A DNA stretch of 64,000 nucleotides, taken from NCBI GenBank assembly GCA_025716815.1, contig JAIXMN010000038.1, positions 1 through 64,000 of the forward strand. The letters run 5' to 3'. The notes below the pieces were generated by a model that saw only the letters and a list, made by a program, of their open reading frames with translations, ran no database searches and was not told the DNA's origin. The position numbers and the translations under genes were made by a program. How positions within the stretch are numbered: the stretch's first letter is position 1; each line of letters opens with the position of its first letter. The DNA is from Dichotomocladium elegans. Its lineage: Eukaryota; Mucoromycota; Mucoromycetes; Mucorales; Lichtheimiaceae. Below are positions 10,852-19,457 of the stretch, in pieces.

Positions 10852-11977
10852 CTATGGAAAGATAAGTATTGATCTTTTTTATGGATTTTTCTTTATTATT
10901 ACTTGGGATACTCGCGTTGTAAATGGGAACAAGGATGAAAACGGAGGCTGTACTCTTGACAGGGTATCAGGGATGACACGGCTCCCATTTTTAGTAAATG
11001 TTTTCTCAGGTATTAAATAGGAATCGGGCGCAATTCTGATGTTTCCTTTCTCTTTCGAATTCAATACCTCCCTCACGATCATGGTCTATTCTTCAGTACA
11101 AGTAAGTAAAGTATTTCATTTGTTGATATCGGGCTAGTGACGAAGGCCTTTTTGACATTCATCTTCTTTCTGGTAGTTTTGGATTTGACAGAATCGCTTT
11201 CATAGTTCTTTGAGGTATGTTTGCAAACATTTTCGATATGCCTTCTCTTTATATTGATATCTCTTCTTTTCGAATAGAATTACCACCTTCACTTCTACGG
11301 TAAAAGGTTAGTTCTGCATTCGCTCATACTTCACTCAAATTAATCAAAGCCACAGAGGTTCGTAGGCTAATGAATAAAAACGACTTGCTCCATTTACTTG
11401 TTCAATCTCCATTACTGCCATTCAATATCCCCATTTCGTAATGATCAGAATCCCTCGGTGGTGGTAATAGTAGAGCGCGGCCTAAATAGCCTTTCCACAT
11501 TATCTTCTTGCTTCAATGCCATGCTCCATGTAAAATGTCGCTATTGCTTTTGCCAGTCAAAATAATAAAAAATACAATATACTATCCCATAATCCTATGA
11601 TCCAAAACGAAACTACGTCTACTCCTTTATTGAAAAAAAAACCTTCCATTCAGTTCCATTGTGATACCATCGTAAAAGAAAAAACGGATAGTTTTTTTGA
11701 ACTATAATCCCATCATGGAAGGTTGGGAATATGGCACAGATTTTATAAATAACCAAAACAACCATATATGGACAGAATAAAACTTTGGGGGTCATGTTCA
11801 ATGGGAAAACCGGCCTGTCCGTTTATGGACTAGTTTTGAGGAATCCACCAGTGGATTCTTACAGAACTCATTTTCAGGCTGAAGAATAACACAGTGTTAT
11901 TCTCTGATGTATTCTCAAGAATCCACCCAAGAATAACCCACTTTTTGGGTGGGGTATTCCTCACTCTGGGCGCAGTG
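10852..11977. other. CACTA-A 3' subterminal region with palindromes
   Basis: About 1.1 kb of non-coding sequence between the start of the second gene and the right end. The last 150 bp hold short palindromes: GAATCCAC-CA-GTGGATTC near 11841 and GAATAACAC-A-GTGTTATTC near 11883, followed by AAGAATCCACCC and the terminal inverted repeat. The whole stretch is conserved in CACTA-B (53929-55053), so it is part of the element. AT-rich sequence near 11560-11720 is also shared. Confidence 0.6.
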
Positions 11978-12138
11978 TACTCCCATTCAGCTGTTTTGTG
12001 TAAGTCCAATGAATCTTGATCTAGTTCGTTGGACAAATCGATCAGTGGGCCTTCGCGATCGACCACAGGTGGGGCCTCCTTGACAATGTTGAGGGATGGG
12101 TTTACTGAATGGCGCGGCGGAACTCCCTCTAATCCCAT
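11978..12138 (-). pseudogene. GY3 pol N-terminus, cut by CACTA-A
   Basis: In the -1 frame relative to gag, an open frame begins at 12138 (ATGGGATTAG overlaps the gag stop). It encodes about 50 residues including GPLIDLSNELDQ, resembling APLIDLSEDPP at the same place in GY1 pol. After WEY it runs into CACTA-A sequence, so protease and everything downstream are lost. Confidence 0.65.
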
Positions 12139-13117
12139 CGCGCTGGGCCTTTTCCCTGGTATTGGCGGCCTTGACCATGAGCTTGATTAAAACGGCGACG
12201 AGACGAACAGTTGCGCGCGATGTGCCCTAAGCCGCCACAGTTGTAGCAATCCTTGTCGTCGTCATTGCTGTTGTGGGAGCTGCGCTGGCGCCAGTTGATA
12301 TTTCTGCGACCAGGTGCGCGCCATTGGCTTGATCCTCTTGGGCGGATAGCATCCAAGTCCATTGGCGCCACACCAGAGGAGCGGAGATATTCGGGGATGG
12401 GGTTAGTCATATGTGCCTGGTGCGCCGGCGCGATTGGTTGTGAGTTTTGGAAAAAGCCTTGGGACATTTGTTGCGCGCTTTCAAATGCTAGCGCCAGCCT
12501 TATGGCATCCGCAGATGTAGTGGGGAACTGGGTAGCAACGTGGAGTCTGACGTGTGGTTGCAGATTGTGGACGAAACGATCCAGTGCCTCGTCGTCGGTC
12601 ATGTTTTGCAGCGAAGCACAGACGGACTGGAATTGTGCTATGTAGGTCGCCACCATACCAATTCTTGTAAAGCTGCGAGTCTATCCCTTGCTAATTGCGG
12701 TGCATTTGGGGGACTATACGCCATCAGAATTCGTTTCTTGAAATCGCTCCACTCTGTGATGTCCCCCATACGTTCTTGTTGTCGAAACCACACCTCTGCT
12801 TCTCCTCGCAGCAACATAGCAGCATAATCGACCCACTGGTACTCCTCGAGTTTTGCCATCTCGAGATAACGTTCCACTGATCGCACCCAACTTTGCGCAG
12901 CATCTAACGAGCGGTCGCCATTGTACGTGTCTGGTTCACATATGCGGGCGCGAAAACTGGGGGTCTTAGTGTCCAGTTTGTCCAAAAGCTTTTGCAACAA
13001 TTGGACCAAAAGTATATTCGGGTCCTGTAGCTGTTCTGGTTCTTGGTTTCCTTGTCTGGGCAAATGTGTGGCCATTGTCCTTGTTTGTTCCTCGAAGGTA
13101 AGTTCGTGTGTTGTCAT
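12129..13117 (-). pseudogene. GY3 gag with zinc knuckle, one frameshift
   Basis: Capsid/nucleocapsid polyprotein of a gypsy element. The ATG at 13117 is the first in frame. The capsid core shows YAAMLLRGEAEVWFRQQE and DFKKRILMAYSP. The nucleocapsid has a complete CX2CX4HX4C knuckle (CYNCGGLGHIARNC). A one-base deletion near 12655 separates the first part (ending LAALQE) from the second (VATYIAQFQ); GY4 keeps the frame at this point. The gag stop at 12129-12131 overlaps the start of pol in the -1 frame, and a GGGAAAA heptamer lies just upstream. Confidence 0.8.
12150..12156 (-). promoter_or_regulatory. GY3 candidate -1 frameshift heptamer G GGA AAA
   Basis: Read on the minus strand in the gag frame, the heptamer has the X XXY YYZ form required for simultaneous slippage of two tRNAs. 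It lies five codons before the gag stop, and pol is open in the -1 frame from it. GY1 has a different heptamer (T TTA AAA) in the same position. A downstream stimulating structure could not be judged by eye. Confidence 0.5.
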
Positions 13118-13236
13118 GGTTTCGTCGTCCGAGTCCAAAAGGTGGTCTTGAATCTTGCAATATGTTCGAAAATTGGCAGTATCAGGCTGTTTTGATTGTC
13201 AGTTATTCATCAAGATACTGTATATCAGCTACCAGT

Positions 13237-13530
13237 TGTCATGTAATTGGCAGATCAGACCGTAGCCAGGAACAGACAAGTAGAAGATATGATAAGATGC
13301 CCTTTTATTGTTTGTAACGGAGGGGAGTATTTATATGTTTTTCTAGCTGTTGTGGTGATGCCAAATATAAGGCAATGGTTACGTGGCATGTTGAGGGATG
13401 ACTACGTGTTCAATGGAGAGGAGACTACATGTTGGCGGCAACGTGGGTTAACGAGAGGCGACTACGTGTTCGAACGGCAACAATGGTGTGGTTACTAAAA
13501 AGGGAAATCCCGCCGAGTCCGACTACGACA
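13237..13530 (-). repeat. GY3 5' LTR
   Basis: A 294-bp repeat with TGTC...CGACA ends on the plus strand, bounded on its gag side by GT and the complement of TGGTAGC (primer-binding site). A second copy is not present in the window. It shares a TTGGC-GAT...TAGCCAG pattern with the GY4 LTR, consistent with related families. Confidence 0.65.
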
Positions 13531-13538
13531 AAATAACT

Positions 13539-13896
13539 TGTCGTGGACTGATCGTGCGAGTCACGTGGCATGAATGTAAAGATTTTGCATCATGCATATG
13601 CACGCTAGAATGACCTGATCCCATCACCCTCAGGCACATGCCCGCAATGTATGCATATGCATACATTATGTCGCTATGGCCTGACAAGCTCTACATGGCG
13701 TGACATATCTTTTACATAACCTCTATGGATATCCAATGTATAACAAAGTATAAATATCAAACTAGTAATATAGAATAAAGGACATCATCATTTTGGATCG
13801 ATCACTATCTTCCGAATCGTCTTAGTGACATTCACTGTTCTGTGTGAACCCGTCGTTGTCCCCAGTAAAAGGATCTCAGTGACCAAGGCAACGACA
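13539..13896 (+). repeat. GY1 5' LTR
   Basis: A 358-bp LTR beginning TGTCGTGGACTGATCG and ending GGCAACGACA. It drives transcription of the element. TATAAATATC near 13751 is a likely TATA box, and AATAAAGG near 13775 a possible poly(A) signal. The following AC and TGGTAGCTGATG form the spacer and primer-binding site, with the gag ATG inside it. Confidence 0.93.
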
Positions 13897-13898
13897 AC

Positions 13899-13905
13899 TG
13901 GTAGC
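13899..13905 (+). promoter_or_regulatory. GY1 primer-binding site
   Basis: TGGTAGC lies two bases inside the 5' LTR. It complements a tRNA ending GCTACCA, as expected for initiator tRNA-Met and as used by yeast Ty1 and Ty3. The same seven bases sit at this point in GY3 and GY4. The gag start codon follows three bases later. Confidence 0.65.
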
Positions 13906-13907
13906 TG

Positions 13908-15113
13908 ATGCCAACTTTCTCCGCCGAAGAACAAAAGAAATACCGGATCCAAGAATTTATACTTGAATTACTACCTGAAGGATACAAGCAACTTTACAAA
14001 ACTAACATCGAGCAAGTTTTTATACCTCCGAACGACCGCGCAAATTTCACTCCTGTAAACCTACAACGCCTGAAGTCCCGTGCACAAGTTCTAGCAGACA
14101 AGTTTATCAAGGCCGTAACCATGGACCAGAGTAAAATGTTAGAGACAATCCATGCAATGCTCACCCAGATGCAAGCACAACAAGCAGAGTTGACGGCGCT
14201 ACGCCTAGCAACAGACAGGGGTGCTACCTCGACTATCAAACCAGTACAGCCAGACGTGTTTCGTGGTGAGCGTTCGTCAGCAAAGGTGGAAGCATGGCTA
14301 CATATGGTGGACAAATATCTCGACTGCACCGGTCTCGAAGACAAACCACGCGTAACTTTTGCCTCCACGCTCCTTCGGGATGGCGCTGCTACTTGGTGGC
14401 GGCATCTCGAAACGACTATTGATCCAGATGACGGCAGCAACCGGACTCCTGCTACCTGGCAGGACTTCCAAGAGATGTTCCGTGCCGAATTCAAGCCTCG
14501 AAATTCCGACAAGGTCGCCCGCCACCGCCTCCATGAGCTCAAACAACGCAACATGCCATCACGATCCATACATGAGTATATTGTTGCTTTCCGTAACATC
14601 ATGCTGGACCTTCCTGGGATGATGGATGAAGATGCGATCCACTATTTTTTGAGAGGGCTTGAGTATGATCCTTGTCTACAGCTCGCTCTTCATAAGCCAA
14701 AGACTCTGCATGATGCCTATGAAGCAGCCGAAGAATACGAATCAGTACAACAATATATGCAAGAGCTTCGAGAGTCCATCCCAGCCTCAACCGCGTATCA
14801 GAACTCGACTCCAGGGATACCACCACCAAACGGACCGACACCAATGGACCTTGACGCCATCCGCCAAATCCCACAACAACAATGGGGACAAGGACGAAAG
14901 CAGTGGCACAACAATAGTTCGTTCCACAACCAGAACAATTCCAGCCTTGTCGCTGGCCAACATAGGATGTCAAATAAACAGTGCTACAATTGCGGCGGTA
15001 GAGGCCACCTTGCGCGGAATTGTAGTTCGCCGTCATTCGGGAGGAACCGGCAGGGACAGTTCGCCCATTCCTCGAAAGGGGATGATTTAAAAGTCAAAGC
15101 GCGTCAGGATTGA
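13908..15113 (+). CDS. gag: GY1 Gag polyprotein
   Basis: An intact 401-residue capsid/nucleocapsid protein that packages element RNA into cytoplasmic virus-like particles. The Retrotrans_gag core spans about residues 120-300 (AWLHMVDKYLDC, LLRDGAATWWRHLE, FKPRNSDKVARHRLHELKQ). A Pro/Asn/Gln-rich linker follows, then a zinc knuckle CYNCGGRGHLARNC (CX2CX4HX4C) near residues 358-371, and a short basic tail. It starts at the first ATG, 11 bp after the LTR, and ends at TGA 15111-15113. Pol overlaps it in the -1 frame. Confidence 0.95.
   Translation: MPTFSAEEQKKYRIQEFILELLPEGYKQLYKTNIEQVFIPPNDRANFTPVNLQRLKSRAQVLADKFIKAVTMDQSKMLETIHAMLTQMQAQQAELTALRLATDRGATSTIKPVQPDVFRGERSSAKVEAWLHMVDKYLDCTGLEDKPRVTFASTLLRDGAATWWRHLETTIDPDDGSNRTPATWQDFQEMFRAEFKPRNSDKVARHRLHELKQRNMPSRSIHEYIVAFRNIMLDLPGMMDEDAIHYFLRGLEYDPCLQLALHKPKTLHDAYEAAEEYESVQQYMQELRESIPASTAYQNSTPGIPPPNGPTPMDLDAIRQIPQQQWGQGRKQWHNNSSFHNQNNSSLVAGQHRMSNKQCYNCGGRGHLARNCSSPSFGRNRQGQFAHSSKGDDLKVKARQD
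15086..15092 (+). promoter_or_regulatory. GY1 candidate -1 frameshift heptamer T TTA AAA
   Basis: The gag frame reads GAT TTA AAA here, giving an X XXY YYZ heptamer. The pol frame has a TGA at 15083-15085 and is open from the very next base, so the gag/pol overlap (15086-15113) begins exactly on this heptamer. Pol has no ATG until after about 15150, so slippage is the simplest way to make Gag-Pol. Confidence 0.6.
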
Positions 15114-18100
15114 AGGGATTCCCGGCGCGTACCAAGCTATCCCTTCACACGATGAACCAGGACAAGACGACGCCCATGTCGGAGACAGAAATTGCGCCTC
15201 TGATCGACCTATCCGAAGACCCACCGCTACAAAAACCACATGGAATGTTACAAGGCATACGGAATGACATCAAACATATCGAGTCATTGTATTCAATAAA
15301 CCAGACACAGTTGCCCTTGTATTCCATGTTATATAATGGTAATACCATCGAGGTTCTTTTGGATAGCGGAGCAACAGCGTCATACGTAACATCTAAGGTC
15401 GCACTGGGACTTCCAAGAAAAGTTGTCCCCAACCAGGAAGTTGAAACTGCTGGTGGGCATACGCTGGAAATCAAGGAGATGGTAACCCTTTCAGTGAACG
15501 CAGCTGGACTTGTACATGATGTCCCAGCTTACGTGTTAGATACTAAATTCGACTTAATCCTGGGACGCGATTGGATCAAACGCATGCACCCCACACCAGA
15601 TTGGGATCTCGATACCTGGCGCATTTTGCAGAACGGCAAAGAGTATACACTCCACCCCAAGTATCGTCGCAACCTTCCAGAATTATCCTACCTGATTTCT
15701 CATCGACAAGTGCAGCGACTAGAACATCAAAAGCAGGTCGCCGATATATTCCTGCTCTACCTAAAAGAGCCATCGACGGAGGAAACGCCGACCACACGTA
15801 GCAGCATTAACGAATTACTCGCTGACTATAGTGACGTCTTCCAGGACAAACTTCCAGGGCTTCCTCCAATTCGTGATGTGTCCCATGTCATCAACACTGG
15901 CGATGCAACTCCTATCAATCGACATCCTTATAAAATGAGTCCTCGGGAACTGGACGAATTGCGTAAGCAGCTTGACGAGTTACTAGAATTACGCCTTATC
16001 CGACCAAGCGCATCACCATGGGGAGTACCAGTGCTCTTCGTACGCAAAAAGGACGGTTCCCTCCGCCTTTGCATTGATTATCGCGCGCTGAATGCAGTGA
16101 CAAAAAGGAATTCCCATCCTCTCCCGCGGATTGACGAGTGTCTCGAGAGACTTGCCGGCGCACGATACTTTTCTAGCATAGACCTTCGTAGTGGGTACCA
16201 TCAAGTCCGAATCCGCGAAGAGGATATCCCAAAGACGGCTTTTAATACTAGGTATGGATCATTCGAGTGGCGCGTCCTCAGTTTCGGCCTGACAAACGCA
16301 CCACCGGTCTTCCAAGCAATGATGAACAAAACGCTCGCCGACTGTATTGACAAGTTTGCGTTGGTATACCTCGATGATGTGCTGGTGTACTCGAAGACTG
16401 AGGAGGAGCACGTCCAACATGTACGCCAGGTCCTTGATCGCCTTCGTCAAGCTAAACTAATAGCCAACCGCAAGAAATGCACCTTTTTCCAAACTGAACT
16501 GGAGTTCCTCGGCTATCAGTTGGGCGCTCAAGGTATTCTGCCGTCGAGTAAGAAGGTCAAGGCCATACAAGACTGGCCCCAGCCTACCAATGTACAAGAA
16601 GTGAGGCAGTTTGTTGGGCTCTGTTCTCATTACCGTTGGTTCATCCGGGGGTTCGCGTCCATTGCTGCCCCGTTAACCGATCTAACACAGGGAACAGGGG
16701 CAAAAACAAGAGCGATTGTCTGGACTGAACAATGCCGAGCCGCTTTTGACGAACTTAAGTCACGAATGGCAAGTGCCCCGGTATTACAACCACCCAATCA
16801 GGAAAAGCCTTTTGTTATTGAAACGGATGCATCAGATTACGCCAGTGGTGGTGTACTGTTACAAGAAGGACCCGATGGGTTACTCCACCCTGTCGCATTT
16901 GAGTCAAAGAAGTTTTCTCTTCAGGAGCGCGCTTACCCCGCTCAAGAGCGTGAACTTCTTGGAATCCTTACGGCATTGCGAGCTTGGCGCTGTTTTGTGG
17001 AAGGAAGAAAATACACCGTAATCACCGACCATCATCCACTCTGCTACTTCCGCACACAGCGCAAGCCCACGCCACGACTAACACGATGGATAGCAGAGCT
17101 TGAGCTTTACGACCCACACATCGAATATAAGCCCGGCCGAGAAAATCATGTCCCCGATTTGCTCTCTCGTCGCGATGGCCCTCAGTGTTCGACGACCGAA
17201 GCTTCACTTGAACCCGAATATCTGTATGCGGTCAAAGCAATCCAAGAATCCGACTGGCCTCGTTTCTACACTCATAAACCGGCTGAGTGGCCAGCAATAT
17301 ACAAAGACATCCTGCAGAAGCACCAGACGAAATTCACGGTCCGTAACGATCAGGTGTTTCGCAAAATAAAAACCAACGGACAGGAAGAAGAGGTATGTTA
17401 TGCACTGTTTGCCCAAAGGGCGGATCTCGTACAGCACTTCCACAAGAGCTTTGGGCACGCCGGCCGTGAAACCATCTTTGATTTAATCAAGAAACGTTGG
17501 TGGTGGCCGGATATGAAGACGGATATTCAAGACTGGCTCAAAAACTGCCCACAATGCCAGCTTGCTGCGAGCGCAGACCGACATACTCATCACGGCCCAA
17601 TGTGCTTGCCGGAAATTCCGCCAGTATTTTCGCGCTGGCACTTAGATTTTATCGGCGAACTACCAACAACGGCCCATGGCAACCAATGGATTCTTGTCGC
17701 GGTGGATTACACTACCAATTGGACGATTGCGCGAGCCGTCCCAGATGCTACTGCCCCGGTGATTGCTGACTTCCTATTTAACGAAATTGTCATGCCGTTC
17801 TCTTGTCCCACAGAAGTAGTCACTGACCGGGGTGCAAACTTCATGTCCAAAGTTCTGAATACATATCTTGGGCGCCTTAAAGTTAACCACCAGGCAACAT
17901 CTGCGTTTCATCCAAGGTCGAACGGCAAGGTCGAATGCACCAACGGAATCCTAAAGCAAATGCTTCGCAAGTATGTAAATGGTGCAATTTCCACTTGGGA
18001 TGACTATTTGGACACAGCCGTTTTTGCTTGTCGCATCAGAAAACACCGCACAACAGGCGTGAGCCCATACTTTTTGGTGTATGGTGTTGAGCCCCGTTTA

Positions 18101-18622
18101 CCTGGTGATATGCTTCATCCATCACTAATTAAGGAACCTGACGCCAGTCCGGAAGAACTACTGGAGGACCGCAAGCCTTCGTTACTTCGCCTTCGAGAAG
18201 CTCAGGCATCCGCAACAGAACGGCTCACTGCCAACGCCAAAAGAGACAAAGCCATTTGGGATGCCGTGCTCAAGCCTCAAGTTTTTGCTATTGGAGACCA
18301 CGTCCTCATGCGCCATGAGAACAAACTGAACCTCGAATATAACTGGAAGGGACCTTTTGTAGTAACTGCCCGCAACCTCGACACCGATATCTATCAAGTG
18401 CGGGATATGAATGGCTCCCTCTATAATTCTTGGGTCCACACAGATCGACTTCGCCCGGTCCACCTTCCCACTGCCCCACAATCCATGTGGTACGATCCCG
18501 CCACCTCACGAGCTGCGGATCGACGAACCGCTGCTACAAATTCATTGTTATTGCTCGAGGACGACCAAGAGTTTCAGGAGAGGGAATTGTCATGGACTGA
18601 TCGTGCGAGTCACGTGGCATGA
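15086..18622 (+). CDS. pol: GY1 Pol polyprotein: protease, RT, RNase H, integrase
   Basis: An uninterrupted pol of about 1178 codons, made as Gag-Pol by probable -1 frameshifting. Numbering from position 15110: aspartic protease DSGATASYVT (85-94); reverse transcriptase with LCIDYRALN (about 320), FGLTNAPPVFQ and catalytic YLDD (420-423); RNase H with ETDASDYASGG (about 571) and TDHHPL; integrase HHCC zinc module (HKSFGHAGRE...CPQCQ); DDE core with D near 845 (HLDFIGEL), D near 905 (VTDRGANF) and E near 941 (SNGKVECT); and a GPY/F-like C-terminus (NWKGPFVV). No chromodomain follows. All catalytic residues checked are present. The end at 18622 runs into the 3' LTR. Confidence 0.95.
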   Translation, partial: FKSQSASGLKGFPARTKLSLHTMNQDKTTPMSETEIAPLIDLSEDPPLQKPHGMLQGIRNDIKHIESLYSINQTQLPLYSMLYNGNTIEVLLDSGATASYVTSKVALGLPRKVVPNQEVETAGGHTLEIKEMVTLSVNAAGLVHDVPAYVLDTKFDLILGRDWIKRMHPTPDWDLDTWRILQNGKEYTLHPKYRRNLPELSYLISHRQVQRLEHQKQVADIFLLYLKEPSTEETPTTRSSINELLADYSDVFQDKLPGLPPIRDVSHVINTGDATPINRHPYKMSPRELDELRKQLDELLELRLIRPSASPWGVPVLFVRKKDGSLRLCIDYRALNAVTKRNSHPLPRIDECLERLAGARYFSSIDLRSGYHQVRIREEDIPKTAFNTRYGSFEWRVLSFGLTNAPPVFQAMMNKTLADCIDKFALVYLDDVLVYSKTEEEHVQHVRQVLDRLRQAKLIANRKKCTFFQTELEFLGYQLGAQGILPSSKKVKAIQDWPQPTNVQEVRQFVGLCSHYRWFIRGFASIAAPLTDLTQGTGAKTRAIVWTEQCRAAFDELKSRMASAPVLQPPNQEKPFVIETDASDYASGGVLLQEGPDGLLHPVAFESKKFSLQERAYPAQERELLGILTALRAWRCFVEGRKYTVITDHHPLCYFRTQRKPTPRLTRWIAELELYDPHIEYKPGRENHVPDLLSRRDGPQCSTTEASLEPEYLYAVKAIQESDWPRFYTHKPAEWPAIYKDILQKHQTKFTVRNDQVFRKIKTNGQEEEVCYALFAQRADLVQHFHKSFGHAGRETIFDLIKKRWWWPDMKTDIQDWLKNCPQCQLAASADRHTHHGPMCLPEIPPVFSRWHLDFIGELPTTAHGNQWILVAVDYTTNWTIARAVPDATAPVIADFLFNEIVMPFSCPTEVVTDRGANFMSKVLNTYLGRLKVNHQATSAFHPRSNGKVECTNGILKQMLRKYVNGAISTWDDYLDTAVFACRIRKHRTTGVSPYFLVYGVEPRLPGDMLHPSLIKEPDASPEELLEDRKPSLLRLREAQASATERLTANAKRDKAIWDAVLKPQVFAIGDHVLMRHENKLNLEYNWKGPFVVTARNLDTDIYQVRDMNGSLYNSWVHTDRLRPVHLPTAPQSMWYDPATSRAADRRTAATNSLLLLEDDQEFQERELSWTDRASHVA
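18576..18587 (+). promoter_or_regulatory. GY1 polypurine tract
   Basis: AGGAGAGGGAAT immediately precedes the 3' LTR start TGTCATGG. A purine run here resists RNase H and primes plus-strand DNA synthesis. It lies inside the end of the pol reading frame. Confidence 0.8.
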
Positions 18623-18945
18623 ATGTAAAGATTTTGCATCATGCATATGCACGCTAGAATGACCTGATCCCATCACCCTCAGGCACATGCCCGCAATGTA
18701 TGCATATGCATACATTATGTCGCTATGGCCTGACAAGCTCTACATGGCGTGACATATCTTTTACATAACCTCTATGGATATCCAATGTATAACAAAGTAT
18801 AAATATCAAACTAGTAATATAGAATAAAGGACATCATCATTTTGGATCGATCACTATCTTCCGAATCGTCTTAGTGACATTCACTGTTCTGTGTGAACCC
18901 GTCGTTGTCCCCAGTAAAAGGATCTCAGTGACCAAGGCAACGACA
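18588..18945 (+). repeat. GY1 3' LTR
   Basis: A 358-bp repeat identical by eye to the 5' LTR apart from one G-to-A at the fifth base (TGTCATGG versus TGTCGTGG). It is followed by AACT, the repeat of the bases before the 5' LTR. Confidence 0.95.
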
Positions 18946-18974
18946 AACTGATAGATTTGGTTACGACAAATGAC

Positions 18975-18978
18975 AAAA
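18975..18978 (-). terminator. RNA polymerase III terminator of tRNA-Tyr
   Basis: A run of four T on the minus strand, 15 bp beyond the tRNA 3' end, fits the standard Pol III stop. Confidence 0.7.
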
Positions 18979-18992
18979 GACAATACCACCAA

Positions 18993-19075
18993 TCCGAGCT
19001 GCCAGATTCGAACTAGCGACCTAAAGATTACAGACAAACTACAGTCTTCCGCTCTACCAACTGAGCTAAGCTCGG
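18993..19075 (-). tRNA. tRNA-Tyr (GTA) with a 10-nt intron
   Basis: On the minus strand a complete cloverleaf can be drawn: a 7-bp acceptor CCGAGCT/AGCTCGG, a D arm containing the A box TAGCTCAGTTGG, an anticodon stem GAAGA/TCTTT with loop CTGTAGA, and a T arm with B box GTTCGAATC. The anticodon GTA (19042-19040) gives tyrosine. The 10-nt intron (19038-19029) sits one base 3' of the anticodon, the canonical eukaryotic position. A TTTT terminator follows at 18978-18975. No mismatch disables it, so it may be a working gene despite having mobile elements on both sides. Confidence 0.92.
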
Positions 19076-19457
19076 GAGACCTTGTCTGTCAGGTCCTGGG
19101 CGTTTGGTTCCTGGTTGTCTTGTACAATTCCGTCTAAAAATGGTAATGTCCCAGAGTACTCAAACCAGCCTTGATATCGACTTTGCAGACTTCTTTTTGC
19201 TTGACCAAGTGATACCCTTTATTGATTCTATATGACTTATATTTATATATTTCACTATGGAATGTGCTGGAAGCAGTGTTTCATGGAAAGTACTTCTGAT
19301 AGAACTGCTATGGATACCAATTGGTGTATGAGGTGGTTGTTCTGCAGCTGACATCTAGAATATTCGCGCAGTATCCAAGGTTTCGGTTTCGGATCGAAGG
19401 TTTTCCCGTCGGCCTGGATTTCTGGGCTTGAACCTTCGTTTATTTTGTGACGGCCTA

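Larger units (their letters stand above)
6104..11977 (+). mobile_element. CACTA-A: full-length CACTA (EnSpm-like) transposon
   Basis: The 5.9-kb element begins CACTGCGCCCAGAATGAGG and ends in the inverted match CTCTGGGCGCAGTG. It has a plus-strand Tnp2-like transposase (6710-9719) and a convergent spliced second gene (10851-9800). An inverted, 5'-truncated copy lies at 53929-57172, and another end at 47693. Flanking triplets are GAC on the left and TAC on the right, an imperfect duplication. The left flank is GY4 LTR and the right flank is GY3 gag/pol, which suggests the two ends did not arrive together. Confidence 0.88.
11978..13530 (-). mobile_element. GY3: 5' part of a Ty3/gypsy retrotransposon
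   Basis: A minus-strand element with 5' LTR (13237-13530), a TGGTAGC primer-binding site, gag, and the first 50 or so codons of pol, where CACTA-A cuts it at 11978. The rest of pol is not on the other side of CACTA-A. Its outer LTR end lies 8 bp from the GY1 insertion and, ignoring GY1, about 55 bp from the 3' end of the tRNA-Tyr gene at 18993. Confidence 0.8.
13539..18945 (+). mobile_element. GY1: complete Ty3/gypsy retrotransposon, probably recent
   Basis: A 5407-bp element with two 358-bp LTRs that differ at a single position (TGTCGTGG in the left, TGTCATGG in the right; again a CpG change). It has AACT on both sides (13535-13538 and 18946-18949), a TGGTAGC primer-binding site, a polypurine tract, and uninterrupted gag and pol. 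No chromodomain is present at the integrase C-terminus, unlike GY2. Near-identical LTRs mean recent insertion, since LTRs are identical when an element integrates. It sits 47 bp from the 3' end of tRNA-Tyr. Confidence 0.95.

Noticed and set aside
13440..13480. possible second tRNA (GTTCGAA near 13467)
   Set aside because: No A box, acceptor or anticodon stem can be drawn around it; it is part of the GY3 LTR.
15110..15112. TTG at 15110 as the start codon of GY1 pol, overlapping the gag stop
   Set aside because: Non-ATG starts of this kind are unlikely in a eukaryote, and the pol frame is already open from the TTTAAAA heptamer at 15086. A -1 frameshift explains the layout better.
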